Shown piece after piece: positions 17,552-25,640 of a DNA stretch of 35,845 bases. A program made the translations under genes and the position numbers. This DNA is from an uncultured Clostridium sp. (GTDB lineage: Bacteria; Bacillota; Clostridia; Lachnospirales; Lachnospiraceae), in contig CAMMNN010000036.1 in NCBI GenBank assembly GCA_946498245.1, positions 1-35,845 of the forward strand. Reading direction: 5' to 3'. The notes under the pieces are model-generated. The model made no database searches and was not told the origin of the DNA. It was given only the letters and a program-made list of their open reading frames with translations. Every line of letters begins with the position of its first letter. Positions within the stretch are counted from its first letter, which is position 1.

Positions 17552-18311
17552 ACCAGTTTATCACCTCGTCTACTGTCATTCCCTCTTCCCTAAGAGGCCG
17601 TTCAATTACCACTGCCAAAATCCCCGCCTGATGGGCGGCCGTCAGTTTTTCCGCTGTTCCCCCTTCCGGCCCTCCGTCTTTGGTCACCAGAAACCGGCAA
17701 TCAAATTCTTTTATGAAAGCCAGATTCATAGACACCGAAAAAGGCCCCTGCATTCCCACAATGTGCCTTCCCGAAAGCCCTAAGCTGCGGCAGATGTCCA
17801 TGGCCTCTGCCGAGGGAAGGACCCTGGCGAAAACTCTCTGAGAAAAGCAGGACAAGGCGGTATAGGCCGCCAGCTCCTTGGTTCCGGTTACCGCCAGAAT
17901 ATTGCCCTCCTGTCCTTCCAGCCAGGAAACGGCCTTTTTAAGACTGGGGAAGCGGATAACAGACTCTTCTGTTCCCTGGGGAAGCTGTTTTAAATCCAAC
18001 GTCTCTTTTCTGAGGCAGCGCAAAAGGGGGATTCCCGTCTGCTCACAGGCCTGCCGGATCTGACGGCTGGCCTGGGCGGCGTAAGGGTGGGTGGCGTCTA
18101 CGGCAGCCCGGATTTTCTCCTGACGGATAAGCTTTGCCATCTCTGCGGTTTCCATTCTGCCCTGGCGGATCCGGACGTGGGAAAAAGGAGGCAGAATCTC
18201 TTTCCCGTATTCCGTAGCCACGCACACCAGGGCGTCTTCACCCAAAGCGTCCAGCCTCTGCGCCAGAAGACGGCCCTCTGTAGTGCCGGCAAAAATCAAA
18301 AGCCTGCTCAT
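17529..18311 (-). CDS. cbiJ: Cobalt-precorrin-6A reductase
   Basis: A 260-residue CbiJ/CobK that reduces the macrocycle of cobalt-precorrin-6A with NAD(P)H. Its N terminus LLIFAGTTEGRLLAQRL is the dinucleotide-binding start typical of the family, followed by VRIRQGRMETAEMAKLI, VDATHPYAAQASRQIRQACEQTGIPLLRCLR, VTGTKELAAY, VGMQGPFSVSMNLAFIKEFDCRFLVTKDGG, and the terminal VIERPL. It overlaps cbiH by 4 nt upstream and cbiET by 23 nt downstream. Confidence 0.96.
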   Translation of the reverse strand: MSRLLIFAGTTEGRLLAQRLDALGEDALVCVATEYGKEILPPFSHVRIRQGRMETAEMAKLIRQEKIRAAVDATHPYAAQASRQIRQACEQTGIPLLRCLRKETLDLKQLPQGTEESVIRFPSLKKAVSWLEGQEGNILAVTGTKELAAYTALSCFSQRVFARVLPSAEAMDICRSLGLSGRHIVGMQGPFSVSMNLAFIKEFDCRFLVTKDGGPEGGTAEKLTAAHQAGILAVVIERPLREEGMTVDEVINWYGQQDWL

Positions 18312-19039
18312 AAACGGTAGCCCCTTGGGGTCACCATTCGGTTTCCAATTTTCCTGGTTGCGGAATTTCCTATAAACACCGTAGAAAACATATCGGTCCG
18401 GGCTTCTGCCAGCTCTTTTAAGGTCATAATCTCCATGGCTTCACCTTCCCGGCCGATATTTCTCACAATGCCGCAGACCGTTTCCGGGGAGCGGCTCTCT
18501 AACATCCAACTGCAGGCCCTGTGAAGGTAATCTCCCCTTTTTTTGCTGGAAGGATTGTAAATGCAAATGGCAAAATCCGCCTCAGCGGCAGCCCGGATTC
18601 TTTTTTCAATGGTTTCCATGGGCGTCAGGAGGTCGCTTAAACTGATAACGGCAAAATCGTGAATCAAGGGTGCGCCTAAAAGAGCCCCTCCGGCACAGGC
18701 CGCCGTGACTCCGGGAATCACCTGGATCTCCACCTGGGGATACTCGCCGGCCAATTCCAGAATCAGTCCCGCCATTCCGTATACTCCGGGATCCCCGCTG
18801 CTGATCATGGCCACGTCTTTTCCCTCTGCCGCCGCTTTTAAGGCCATGCGGCAGCGCTCCGTCTCCTGCTTCATAGGTGTTGCCAAAAATTCTTTTTCTC
18901 CAAAATGTTCCCGGATTAAATCCACATACAGGGTATATCCGGCAATTACCTGGCACTCCTTTAAAATGCCTGCGGCCCGGATAGTCATATCCTCATAGCC
19001 TCCGGGGCCGATTCCGATTACGTATAATTTTCCTGCCAT
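18308..19039 (-). CDS. cbiH: Cobalt-precorrin-3 C17-methyltransferase
   Basis: A 243-residue SAM-dependent tetrapyrrole methylase that drives ring contraction at C-17. It begins KLYVIGIGPGGYEDMTIRA, the class III methyltransferase GxGPG loop, then MISSGDPGVYGMAGLILEL, VIPGVTAACAGGALLGAPLIHDFAVISLSDLLTPM and CIYNPSSKKRGDYLHRA, which are specific to the CbiH/CobJ branch. The length is that of the simple CbiH without iron-sulfur extension. AAAAGGAGAGGCCC precedes the ATG. A 20-nt gap separates it from the PNPOx-like gene upstream. Confidence 0.95.
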   Translation of the reverse strand: MAGKLYVIGIGPGGYEDMTIRAAGILKECQVIAGYTLYVDLIREHFGEKEFLATPMKQETERCRMALKAAAEGKDVAMISSGDPGVYGMAGLILELAGEYPQVEIQVIPGVTAACAGGALLGAPLIHDFAVISLSDLLTPMETIEKRIRAAAEADFAICIYNPSSKKRGDYLHRACSWMLESRSPETVCGIVRNIGREGEAMEIMTLKELAEARTDMFSTVFIGNSATRKIGNRMVTPRGYRL

Positions 19040-19059
19040 GGGCCTCTCCTTTTCTATTT

Positions 19060-19533
19060 TTAATGGCGCTTGCAGGAGTATTCTTTTAACTCCGCCTTTA
19101 AAACCGCAACCCCGGCGGCCATTGCCGGAGTAATTTCAAATTCTTTTCCCGTCTGCTGCCACATCAGGGCCTTGAGGCCGGTTATCTTCTCTTCTTCTGA
19201 ACTTACCACAGACACCGAAGCCGTCCCCATAAGGCTGGCATAATGAAAACCGTAGCCGCAGGCTTTTTCCGCCTCAATTAACCCGTACTCACAGTCCATT
19301 TCCACGGCTGCACAGGGATTTTGGGCCAAAATATCCAGTTTCCGGCCTTCTTTCCCACAGTGGAAATAGAGAACCGGCTTTTCTCCCTTCCAAAGGGTTC
19401 CCACATTCATAGGTACAATATAGACTTCCTTCCCGTCATAAAGGCCCAGACGGCACACCTTACAGCTTTCTGCGATTTTCCGGATCTCACAGGGATCCGT
19501 CACCGCCCTCTCTTTTCTTCTCATAGGATGCAT
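19060..19533 (-). CDS. Pyridoxamine 5'-phosphate oxidase-like flavin-binding protein
   Basis: A 157-residue split-barrel protein of the PNPOx/NimA-like group, expected to bind FMN or haem. It has MRRKERAVTD near the start, CRLGLYDGKEVYIVPMNVG, LYFHCGKEGRKLDILAQNP, VEMDCEYGLIEA, and GYGFHYASLMGTASV, matching the 'flavin-nucleotide-binding' members found in Clostridia. The ATG at 19533 follows AAGAAGGAGGACAGGAAA; its first 47 nt overlap the cbiF 3' end in another frame. It lies between two methyltransferases inside the B12 operon, although it is not an assigned step of the pathway. A redox helper for the cobalt or corrin ring is conceivable but is inference. Confidence 0.85.
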   Translation of the reverse strand: MHPMRRKERAVTDPCEIRKIAESCKVCRLGLYDGKEVYIVPMNVGTLWKGEKPVLYFHCGKEGRKLDILAQNPCAAVEMDCEYGLIEAEKACGYGFHYASLMGTASVSVVSSEEEKITGLKALMWQQTGKEFEITPAMAAGVAVLKAELKEYSCKRH

Positions 19534-20311
19534 TTTCCTGTCCTCCTTCTTTGGTTTTTCCGGCCTTTCTGTAGCCTGTGGAAAATTCCGGATGGTACAA
19601 AAGCGACCGGCTATACCCGGTCTGGGCTGCTGCAGGGCCCACAATAATCAAGGCCGTATTGGAAATTCCGGCCTCTCCTGCCGTCTTCTCCAGTTCCTTC
19701 ACCGTGCACCGCAGAATCTTTTCTTCAGGCCAGGTGGCCTTATAAACAATGGCCGCCGGCCCATCTTCCTCATAGCCCCCGGCTATGAGCTCCCGGCTGA
19801 GTTTTCCCAAAAGTCCGGCGCTTAAAAAAATAACCATGGTGGCCTCATGGGCCGCCCAGTCCCGGATCTTCTCTTTTTCCGGAACCGGAGTCTTCCCCTC
19901 CATTCTGGTAATTACCACGCTCTGGGAAACTCCCGGAAGGGTGTACTCCATATTTAAGGACGCCGCCGCCCCGCAAAAAGACGACACCCCCGGGCAAATC
20001 TCATAGGAAATCCCCAGAGTGTCAAAGGCATCCATCTGCTCCCGTATGGCCCCATAAAGGGAGGGATCTCCTGTGTGGAGCCGGACTGTAGTAAGCCCCT
20101 CCTGCTCCGCCTGACGGACAGTCTCCACCACTTCTTCCAGAGTCATGCGGGCACTGTTATAGATCCGGCACTGAGGCTTTGTACGCTTTAACAGACCGGG
20201 ATTTACCAGAGAACCGGCGTAAATCACCACATCAGCCTCAGCTAACAGTCTGGCTCCCCGGAGAGTAATCAGATCCTCGGCCCCCGGTCCGGCCCCTACA
20301 ATATATACCAT
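19487..20311 (-). CDS. cbiF: Cobalt-precorrin-4 C11-methyltransferase
   Basis: A 274-residue SAM-dependent methylase. The N terminus MVYIVGAGPGAEDLITLRGARLL and VVIYAGSLVNPGLL are CbiF/CobM signatures, followed by RLHTGDPSLYGAIREQMDAFD, YEICPGVSSFCGAAASLNMEYTLPGVSQSVVITRMEGKTPVPE, and ALIIVGPAAAQTGYSRSLLYHPEFSTGYR. The last 25 or so residues are charged and extend beyond the usual end; they come from sequence that doubles as the start of the PNPOx-like gene. Four nucleotides separate it from cbiL. Confidence 0.96.
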   Translation of the reverse strand: MVYIVGAGPGAEDLITLRGARLLAEADVVIYAGSLVNPGLLKRTKPQCRIYNSARMTLEEVVETVRQAEQEGLTTVRLHTGDPSLYGAIREQMDAFDTLGISYEICPGVSSFCGAAASLNMEYTLPGVSQSVVITRMEGKTPVPEKEKIRDWAAHEATMVIFLSAGLLGKLSRELIAGGYEEDGPAAIVYKATWPEEKILRCTVKELEKTAGEAGISNTALIIVGPAAAQTGYSRSLLYHPEFSTGYRKAGKTKEGGQENASYEKKREGGDGSL

Positions 20312-20314
20312 AAT

Positions 20315-21034
20315 TTAAACCTCGTCCCTTACAATCAGCAGAGAGTAATATCCGGCGTCGCCGTCGATTTCCTCCGCTGAATGGTAGATTTTCTCTCCCG
20401 GCATTCCGCAGCGCCGGACTCCCCGGACATTTTTTTCCTCCCGGAGAAGCTGCTCCTTTACCTGGGAAAGCCGTTTTCCCGACTTCATCAATACCTTTAC
20501 CCCCGGCAGGTGAAGGCCCTTTTCAATCTGATAGGTGGCGGGAAGGACATGGAGCTCTTCGGAACCGCTGACCAGAGCCATATCCAGTCTGGCCGCCGCC
20601 GCGCAGAAGGAGGGAACGCCGCTTACAATCTCCGTCTTCTCTCCCGCCGCTTTTACCCTCTGGTAAACGTACAGGCAGGTGGAGTAAACGGTGGCGTCTC
20701 CCAGGGTCAAAAAGGCCACATTTTTTCCCTGGGCCAGCTTTTCCCGGATCCGTCTGGCCGCATCTTCATGGCATGAATCCAGCACAGCGGCGTCTTTGGT
20801 CATTGGCATGGGAAGGCAGAGGATCTCCTTTTCCCGGATTTCCGGAACCATCTGCACGGCAATCTGATACGCAATGCAGTCTTCCAGAGATTCGTTGGGA
20901 AGGGCCACTGTCTGGCTTTCCCGGATCACTCTCAGGGCCTTTACAGTCATTAGCTCCGGATCTCCCGGCCCTACGCTGACTCCGTATAACGTTCCTCTCT
21001 TCTGTGCCTGATCCTGATGTCTATCTTCACTCAT
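20315..21034 (-). CDS. cbiL: Cobalt-precorrin-2 C20-methyltransferase
   Basis: A 239-residue SAM-dependent methylase that acts on C-20 of cobalt-factor II/precorrin-2. It has GTLYGVSVGPGDPELMTVKALRVI, VALPNESLEDCIAYQIA, CLPMPMTKDA, VAFLTLGDATVYSTCLYVYQRV, and EIVSGVPSFCAAAARLDMALV in the CbiL/CobI order, and ends DAGYYSLLIVRDE. It overlaps cbiD by 8 nt at the 5' end and is followed by cbiF after 3 nt. Confidence 0.96.
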   Translation of the reverse strand: MSEDRHQDQAQKRGTLYGVSVGPGDPELMTVKALRVIRESQTVALPNESLEDCIAYQIAVQMVPEIREKEILCLPMPMTKDAAVLDSCHEDAARRIREKLAQGKNVAFLTLGDATVYSTCLYVYQRVKAAGEKTEIVSGVPSFCAAAARLDMALVSGSEELHVLPATYQIEKGLHLPGVKVLMKSGKRLSQVKEQLLREEKNVRGVRRCGMPGEKIYHSAEEIDGDAGYYSLLIVRDEV

Positions 21035-22217
21035 TCTCTTCCTGATTCTGCCGGATTTCCGCCAAAAGCTTTTCTGCTCCCGGCGTCATTCCCAGCACTC
21101 CTTTCTCATTGGTAAATATCAGGGCTTCTGCCTGGAGCTGGCTTCCGGCCCTTTTTTTTATATAATAATTCACCCGTTCCATAATTCGCTCCATGACGCT
21201 CTCCCGGAGATGTTCCTTTTCTAAAATGGTGATCCCCTGATCCACGGTGACTGCCCCCAAAATCTCCTCCACGCACTGCCGGGACGCCCCACAGGCCGCC
21301 CCGTAAGCCGCCAGGATTTCCCCTCTGCCGTCAGCCTGGGAAGAATGGGTGTTCATAATCCCGGCTGCCAGCTTAATAAGCTTACCCCCGTGTCCTACTA
21401 AAAGGAGCTTTTCAAAGCCAAGCTCCGCCGCCATATCCAGGGTTTCCCCAATATAATTAGAGCATTTGACAGCCTTGTCCCCGTCCAGGCCCAGCCTGGT
21501 CTTTAAAAAATGTTCCCCGTAGTTTCCGGGAACTGCAGCGGTTATGCGCTCTCCAAAGGCGGCCTTCTGTTTGAGGGACAGCCGGATAGTTTCTACTAAA
21601 GCGGCTTCGCTCATAGGCTCCACAATACCGCTGGTTCCCAATATGGAAAGCCCACCTGTAATGCCAAGTGCGCCGTTAAAGGTTTTCTCCGCCCGTTCTC
21701 TTCCGCCTGGAATAGAAATAACCAGCTTTAAATCCTCCCGGCACTCATACCTCCTGCACACTTCTCTTACCTGCTTAAAAATCATGGAGCGGGGCACAGG
21801 ATTAATGGCAGCCATTCCCACAGGGCAGGCCAGCCCCGGTTTTGTAACCCGGCCTACGCCCTCTCCGCCCTGAAGCCACAGGGTAGGGCAACTGCCCTCA
21901 GCGTACCAGGGTTCGCCTTTGGCATCTGCCGCGCTCCCAAACTCCGCTTTGGCGTATATGAGCATATTGTGGGTAACGTCAGGATCGTCCCCTGCGTCTT
22001 TTCTTACGCCGCAGGACACCCAGCCTTTTCCCCTTTGGATCTCTTCTATATTTAAATGAAGGCGGATCCCGGCGGGTGTGGCAATCTCCGTTTCCCTCAC
22101 GGTTTCCCCTGACAGCAGCATAGCGGCGGCAGCGCAGGAAGCCGCAGCGGCGCAGGAACCTGTGGTGTAGCCGCGGCGCATTTTTTTCTGTCCTATATAT
22201 CGGTATGCCTCTTCCAT
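21027..22217 (-). CDS. cbiD: Cobalt-precorrin-5B C1-methyltransferase
   Basis: A 396-residue CbiD, the anaerobic-pathway enzyme that methylates C-1 after ring opening by CbiG. The signature RRGYTTGSCAAAASCAAAAMLL is close to the N terminus, with PGLACPVGMAAINPVPRSMI, VVSIPGG-like VISIPGGRERAEKTFNGALGITGGLSILGTSGIVEPMSEAAL, and LVGHGGKLIKLAAGIMNTHSSQADGR following. The length is slightly above the usual 360-385. The gene starts 21 nt after cbiK. CbiD is diagnostic of the cobalt-early pathway. Confidence 0.97.
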   Translation of the reverse strand: MEEAYRYIGQKKMRRGYTTGSCAAAASCAAAAMLLSGETVRETEIATPAGIRLHLNIEEIQRGKGWVSCGVRKDAGDDPDVTHNMLIYAKAEFGSAADAKGEPWYAEGSCPTLWLQGGEGVGRVTKPGLACPVGMAAINPVPRSMIFKQVREVCRRYECREDLKLVISIPGGRERAEKTFNGALGITGGLSILGTSGIVEPMSEAALVETIRLSLKQKAAFGERITAAVPGNYGEHFLKTRLGLDGDKAVKCSNYIGETLDMAAELGFEKLLLVGHGGKLIKLAAGIMNTHSSQADGRGEILAAYGAACGASRQCVEEILGAVTVDQGITILEKEHLRESVMERIMERVNYYIKKRAGSQLQAEALIFTNEKGVLGMTPGAEKLLAEIRQNQEENE

Positions 22218-22238
22218 TTTCTCTGCTTTATAACCCTT

Positions 22239-23060
22239 TCACTGCTTATCCATGGCTTTCATTGCCTCTGCAATATGGGCCATTAAAAGCCCCTGGATTT
22301 TCTTATATTCCCCCAGGCCTTTCATCTGGCAAGTGGTTTCATATCCTTCCATTTCCAACTGGCATTTCCAGGAGGACTCCTCCTGGCTGGCCATATCGTG
22401 ACGGGCATGATCCCCGGCTACAATCATAAAGGGACTGAGAAGGAGCCGGCGGTATCCCCCTTCCTGCAATTTCTTTTTCAGAGTCGAAAGGGAAGGATAT
22501 GCCTCCACTGTCCCCAAAAAGAAGTTTTCATATCCCATATCTTTCATTCGGTAATCCAAAGCCGCATAAACGGCATTGGCGTAATGAGTGGTTCCGTGGC
22601 CGATAAACACCGCAGCCGTATCCCGGGGGAGAGGAAGGGTTTCCTCTGCAATGGCTTCAATCACCGCTACAGAATCTTCATCATCTGTCAGTAAAGGCGT
22701 CCCAATGGCTACAGCGTCAAAATCCTCCCGGAAAGCCAAAGCATCCTGAATCATCTGCTCATTTTCAATGCCGTTAATGACATGGGTGGGCTGTACCACC
22801 ACCCTTCTGACACCGTCTGCTTTCATTCTTGCCATGGCCTCGGACACCGTATCAATCTGAAGACCGTCCCTTTTTTTCAGCTTCCGGATAATCATTCCGC
22901 TGGTCCAGGCCCGGTAAACCTTCCACCCAGGATAAGTCTCTCCGGCCCTCTTCTCAATGGCCTCAATGGTTTTCTTTCTTGTATCTTCATAGCTGGTTCC
23001 AAAGCTTACGATTAAGATCGCTTTTTCCCCACTTTGCGTCCTATTTTCCATCTCCGGCAT
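22239..23060 (-). CDS. cbiK: Sirohydrochlorin cobaltochelatase
   Basis: A 273-residue CbiK that inserts Co2+ into sirohydrochlorin, the committing step. It has AILIVSFGTSYEDTRKKTIEAIE, the AWTSGMIIRKL helix, VVVQPTHVINGIE, the metal-site His in FIGHGTTHYANAVY, VEAYPS with the catalytic Glu, and LSPFMIVAGDHARHDM with the second His. No signal peptide is seen, so it is cytosolic. Two in-frame ATGs are possible: 23066 is only 2 nt from AGGAGG, whereas 23060 is 8 nt away, so I use 23060. It is the first gene under the cobalamin riboswitch. Confidence 0.95.
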   Translation of the reverse strand: MPEMENRTQSGEKAILIVSFGTSYEDTRKKTIEAIEKRAGETYPGWKVYRAWTSGMIIRKLKKRDGLQIDTVSEAMARMKADGVRRVVVQPTHVINGIENEQMIQDALAFREDFDAVAIGTPLLTDDEDSVAVIEAIAEETLPLPRDTAAVFIGHGTTHYANAVYAALDYRMKDMGYENFFLGTVEAYPSLSTLKKKLQEGGYRRLLLSPFMIVAGDHARHDMASQEESSWKCQLEMEGYETTCQMKGLGEYKKIQGLLMAHIAEAMKAMDKQ

Positions 23061-23066
23061 ATTCAT

Positions 23067-23244
23067 TTCCTCCTATGTAAAGGCGAATCCAGTAAGGAGT
23101 ATTCGGCTTCGTCGGAGGGCGCCATGCCGGAGGGCTTTGTGTAATAGAAGACAGAATTTCCTATTACGCAAATAAGCCTTCAGGGCTTTCCCTGAAGACT
23201 AAAACCGGATCCGACCGTCACTCGCAGCCTTGTCCACGGAAAAA
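23067..23244 (-). promoter_or_regulatory. Expression platform between riboswitch and cbiK
   Basis: This stretch contains no gene. On the minus strand it holds a perfect 8-bp hairpin (arms 23178-23185 and 23190-23197, 4-nt loop) with a weak U tail, an AT-rich 7-bp hairpin (arms 23141-23147 and 23161-23167), and an ACTCCTTACT segment (23091-23100) able to pair partly with the AGGAGG of cbiK. Whether control acts on termination or on ribosome access is not decidable from this alone. Confidence 0.5.
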
Positions 23245-23420
23245 GGCAGGTCTTCTGACTTGAGCGTCACAGCCTTAGGCTTTGCCTTCCCGGCATTTTG
23301 CTGCCAGTGACGTTTTGCCCTCCACGGGCTTTCCATAAGGCTCTTCTCTTACAGCGGCGGGACCGTCAGGGATTTCCACCCTGTTCCCTATTATCCTGCC
23401 CCTGGGGACAGGCACCTTTT
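23245..23420 (-). promoter_or_regulatory. Cobalamin riboswitch (leader of cbiK operon)
   Basis: On the minus strand the leader begins GGTGCCTGTC, includes AATAGGGAACAGGGTGGAAATCC split as two conserved blocks, CCGCCGCTGTAA and GTCACTGG, then GGGAAGGC, and ends in the B12 box AAGTCAGAAGACCTGCC (23245-23261). These elements, in this order and spacing, are the adenosylcobalamin aptamer. About 180 nt of expression platform separates the box from cbiK. Repression of the operon by cobalamin is the established role. Confidence 0.95.
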
Positions 23421-23454
23421 TTCCGGAATCTCTCTGGATTCCCATATTCACTTT

Positions 23455-23483
23455 ATTGTAAGCAATCCATTCCTTCTTGTCAA
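23455..23483 (-). promoter_or_regulatory. Sigma-A promoter of the cobalamin operon
   Basis: TTGACA (23478-23483) and TACAAT (23455-23460) are spaced by 17 bp on the minus strand, giving a start near 23448, just ahead of the aptamer. The -35 box overlaps the stop codon of cbiG (23480-23482). Confidence 0.85.
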
Positions 23484-24466
23484 ATCATTTTCCTTCTTTT
23501 TGCCAAAGCTACGGTAATTCCCGGAAAGATCCGTTTCTTTTTTATCAGCTCTCCGCCCTTTAAAACCGCCGCTCTTTCGCAGACGTTTCCAACGCCTACC
23601 GTCTTTTCCACAAAAGAAGAATCGGAAAAATCCCCGGAAACTTCTTCCAGACGGGAAGCCGGATAACAGGCAAACTTCCAGTCTCTCTCTCTGGCAAGGT
23701 CTACCAGCCCCGGCTCTTCCTGTTTCCGGTCAATTGTGGCAATGCCCTCCACTGCCAGGGGACTGATCTCTGCTTCTTTTAACACCGCCAGGAAGGCCCT
23801 TTCCAGTTCCTCCTTTGGCGTCCCTTTCCGGCAGCCCGCCCCTATGGTAACGGTCCGGGGAATCAGGCGCAGGTAACCGGGACGTTCCTTTGAGGATACT
23901 GTAATCCACACTCCCATTTTCTCATGGAATCCCCGGGAAAATCCCTCCGGAGCCGGATAATCCCCTTCCTCGCAAACCCAGCCTAAGGTCTTTCCGTCCA
24001 AAAGTGCGGCGGAAATCTGTTTTGCCAACTGGCGGTCTGAAATCGCCAGCCCGTGTTCCACGGCGAAAACGTCAGGGGCAAAAAGACCGTTGACGTCTGT
24101 AGCTGTGGTAATCACAGCTTCCCCACCGGTTATCCTTCCGATTTCCTTTGCCAGCCTGTTTGCTCCCCCTACGTGGCCCGATACCAGAGGAATCACAAAA
24201 CGTCCTTTTTCGTCTATTGCCAGAACGGCAGGATCCGTCATCTTGTCCTTCAGCCAGGGGGCTACGGCCCTCACTGCAATGCCTGTGGCTCCGATAAATA
24301 CCAGAGCATCCCGCCGGCTAAACTCCGTCTCTGTCCATTGTTTCAGAGAAAGGCTTTTCTCCCAGGGCGTACAGACGCATACATGGCCTGTTTTTTTTAG
24401 GCCCTCTTCTATCTGCAGGGCCAGGGCATTCCCCGCCCTGGTAAAGCTAATGACCGCAATATCCAT
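23480..24466 (-). CDS. cbiG: Cobalt-precorrin-5A hydrolase
   Basis: A 328-residue CbiG that opens the delta-lactone of cobalt-precorrin-5A, releasing acetaldehyde. It has IAVISFTRAGNALALQIEEGL at the N terminus, ALVFIGATGIAVRAVAPWLKDKMTDPAVLAIDEKGRFVIPLVSGHVGGANRLAKEIG as the large family block, VITTATDVNG, and in the C-terminal domain TIGAGCRKGTPKEELERA and VGVGNVCERAAV. AAAGGCGGATCT precedes the ATG. Unlike every other corrin gene here it lies upstream of the riboswitch and operon promoter, 37 nt after a spore protein gene, so B12 may not repress it through that riboswitch. Confidence 0.95.
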   Translation of the reverse strand: MDIAVISFTRAGNALALQIEEGLKKTGHVCVCTPWEKSLSLKQWTETEFSRRDALVFIGATGIAVRAVAPWLKDKMTDPAVLAIDEKGRFVIPLVSGHVGGANRLAKEIGRITGGEAVITTATDVNGLFAPDVFAVEHGLAISDRQLAKQISAALLDGKTLGWVCEEGDYPAPEGFSRGFHEKMGVWITVSSKERPGYLRLIPRTVTIGAGCRKGTPKEELERAFLAVLKEAEISPLAVEGIATIDRKQEEPGLVDLARERDWKFACYPASRLEEVSGDFSDSSFVEKTVGVGNVCERAAVLKGGELIKKKRIFPGITVALAKRRKMI

Positions 24467-24503
24467 AGATCCGCCTTTCTTCCGGTTCGGCAGATAAAGG
24501 GCG

Positions 24504-24725
24504 TCAGCCGGCGCTGTTTTCCTCTTCCCGGCGTTTCTTCTCCTCCCGCCGTTTTTTGGTAATCAGCCCGCCGATGCGTCCGCTTTCCTTCGCTGTCAGA
24601 CTTCTCCAGCCTCCCAGCATTACTTTATCTCCTAAACCCAGTTCTTCCGCTATTTCAAATTTCATTTTTTCCTCCGGAGTCAAATCTTCCGGATTAAAAG
24701 GAACCTGATTTTTTGTTTTTGCCAT
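24504..24725 (-). CDS. Small acid-soluble spore protein, alpha/beta-type
   Basis: A 73-residue protein of the alpha/beta SASP family, which coats and protects spore DNA. The first helix MKFEIAEELGLGDKV contains the Glu-Ile-Ala site cut by the germination protease GPR, and GWRSLTAKESGRIGGLITKKRREEKK is the second conserved DNA-contacting block in its clostridial form. The ATG at 24725 follows AAAAGGAGGCGCCC. A longer open frame to 24866 has no ribosome-binding site. The C terminus is a highly charged Lys/Arg/Glu tail. I could not identify a convincing forespore sigma-G promoter. Its presence marks the organism as a spore former. Confidence 0.88.
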   Translation of the reverse strand: MAKTKNQVPFNPEDLTPEEKMKFEIAEELGLGDKVMLGGWRSLTAKESGRIGGLITKKRREEKKRREEENSAG

Positions 24726-24931
24726 TGGGCGCCTCCTTTTTTTGCAGACTCTCTTATTTGAGAGCACATCTCTATGCAACCAAAGGATTCCCATGTTTTT
24801 CCTTTTTATACTTCTACCCCTATTTCTTTTTCCTATATAAAATCGAAAAGTGCTCCAAATCTGCACTAAAAGCGCTGCAAAATGGTCTCTTTGGGGAAGA
24901 ATAAGCCACTGACCTTTCCTAAAACAATACT

Positions 24932-25405
24932 TTATAAGTCGCTATAGTTTACTCCGTCCATTACTTCAAATTGGACTTCAAATTCGTAAACTGCCGGCTT
25001 CCCTTTAAACCTTACTACACCATCGCCAGCAGTTATCTCCAAGGTCGTTTCAAAGGTTTCCAAGGAGCTATCTGTGAGCTTTGTTTCGGTTCCGTCTGGG
25101 GCTATATATACCAGTTCTGTATCTGCTCCGCTGTCTTTTTCCATAGTGCCTCGAATACTGATTTCGACATCTTCCTCCGCTCGAATATGGGCAATGACAG
25201 CGTTTTCGTCATTTTCCTTATGTACGATTCCTTTGACTACATAGGCATTTTCGACTTCTTCCGACGAAAACTGATCAAAATAGCTTGAAGATACATTCAA
25301 GATCTTTGTTCTGGTATTTTCTTTAACCGATCCGTCTTCTGAGCTTGTAGAACAGCCTGCTGTCAGCAATGCAGCAGCCAAAAATATTGCCAACCGACTT
25401 TTCAT
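24932..25405 (-). CDS. Predicted lipoprotein of unknown function
   Basis: A 157-residue secreted protein. MKSRLAIFLAAALLTAGC is a short signal peptide with the lipobox LTAGC, so the mature protein should be anchored to the membrane by Cys18. The rest is acidic and beta-rich, with ENAYVVKGIVHKENDENAVIAHI and a pattern resembling an immunoglobulin-like or DUF4097-like sheet (VEISIRGTMEKDSG, TTLEITAGDGVVRFKG, AVYEFEVQFEVMDG). The start at 25405 has GGGAGGGGACAA; the longer frame to 25651 covers PspC and is rejected. It follows pspC by 16 nt and is likely the last gene of the PadR module. Confidence 0.75.
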   Translation of the reverse strand: MKSRLAIFLAAALLTAGCSTSSEDGSVKENTRTKILNVSSSYFDQFSSEEVENAYVVKGIVHKENDENAVIAHIRAEEDVEISIRGTMEKDSGADTELVYIAPDGTETKLTDSSLETFETTLEITAGDGVVRFKGKPAVYEFEVQFEVMDGVNYSDL

Positions 25406-25421
25406 TTGTCCCCTCCCAGCC

Positions 25422-25607
25422 TTAGTATTCGCCTTGGGGAATAATAATCGCCGCAATAATATAAACGATAATTCCCGTTGTGGTACAGGCCAGCAGTACC
25501 CAAAGCAGGCGGATAATGGTGGGATCAATCCCCAGGTATTCTCCCAGGCCTCCGCAGACGCCGCATAGCCAGCGGTTTGTATTGGAACGGTATAATTTTT
25601 TCTCCAT
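25422..25607 (-). CDS. PspC domain membrane protein
   Basis: A 61-residue minimal PspC. KKLYRSNTNRWLCGVCGGLGEYLGIDPTIIRLLWVLL is the complete PspC motif, with an N-terminal amphipathic part and a first hydrophobic segment, and TTTGIIVYIIAAIIIPQ is the second TM helix ending in the family's IP. PspC proteins sense or transmit membrane stress. It lies 33 nt after the DUF4097 gene and 16 nt before a lipoprotein gene, consistent with an envelope-stress operon. Confidence 0.93.
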   Translation of the reverse strand: MEKKLYRSNTNRWLCGVCGGLGEYLGIDPTIIRLLWVLLACTTTGIIVYIIAAIIIPQGEY

Positions 25608-25640
25608 TTTCGATTCCTCTCTTTCTGTATATCCTTTTCT

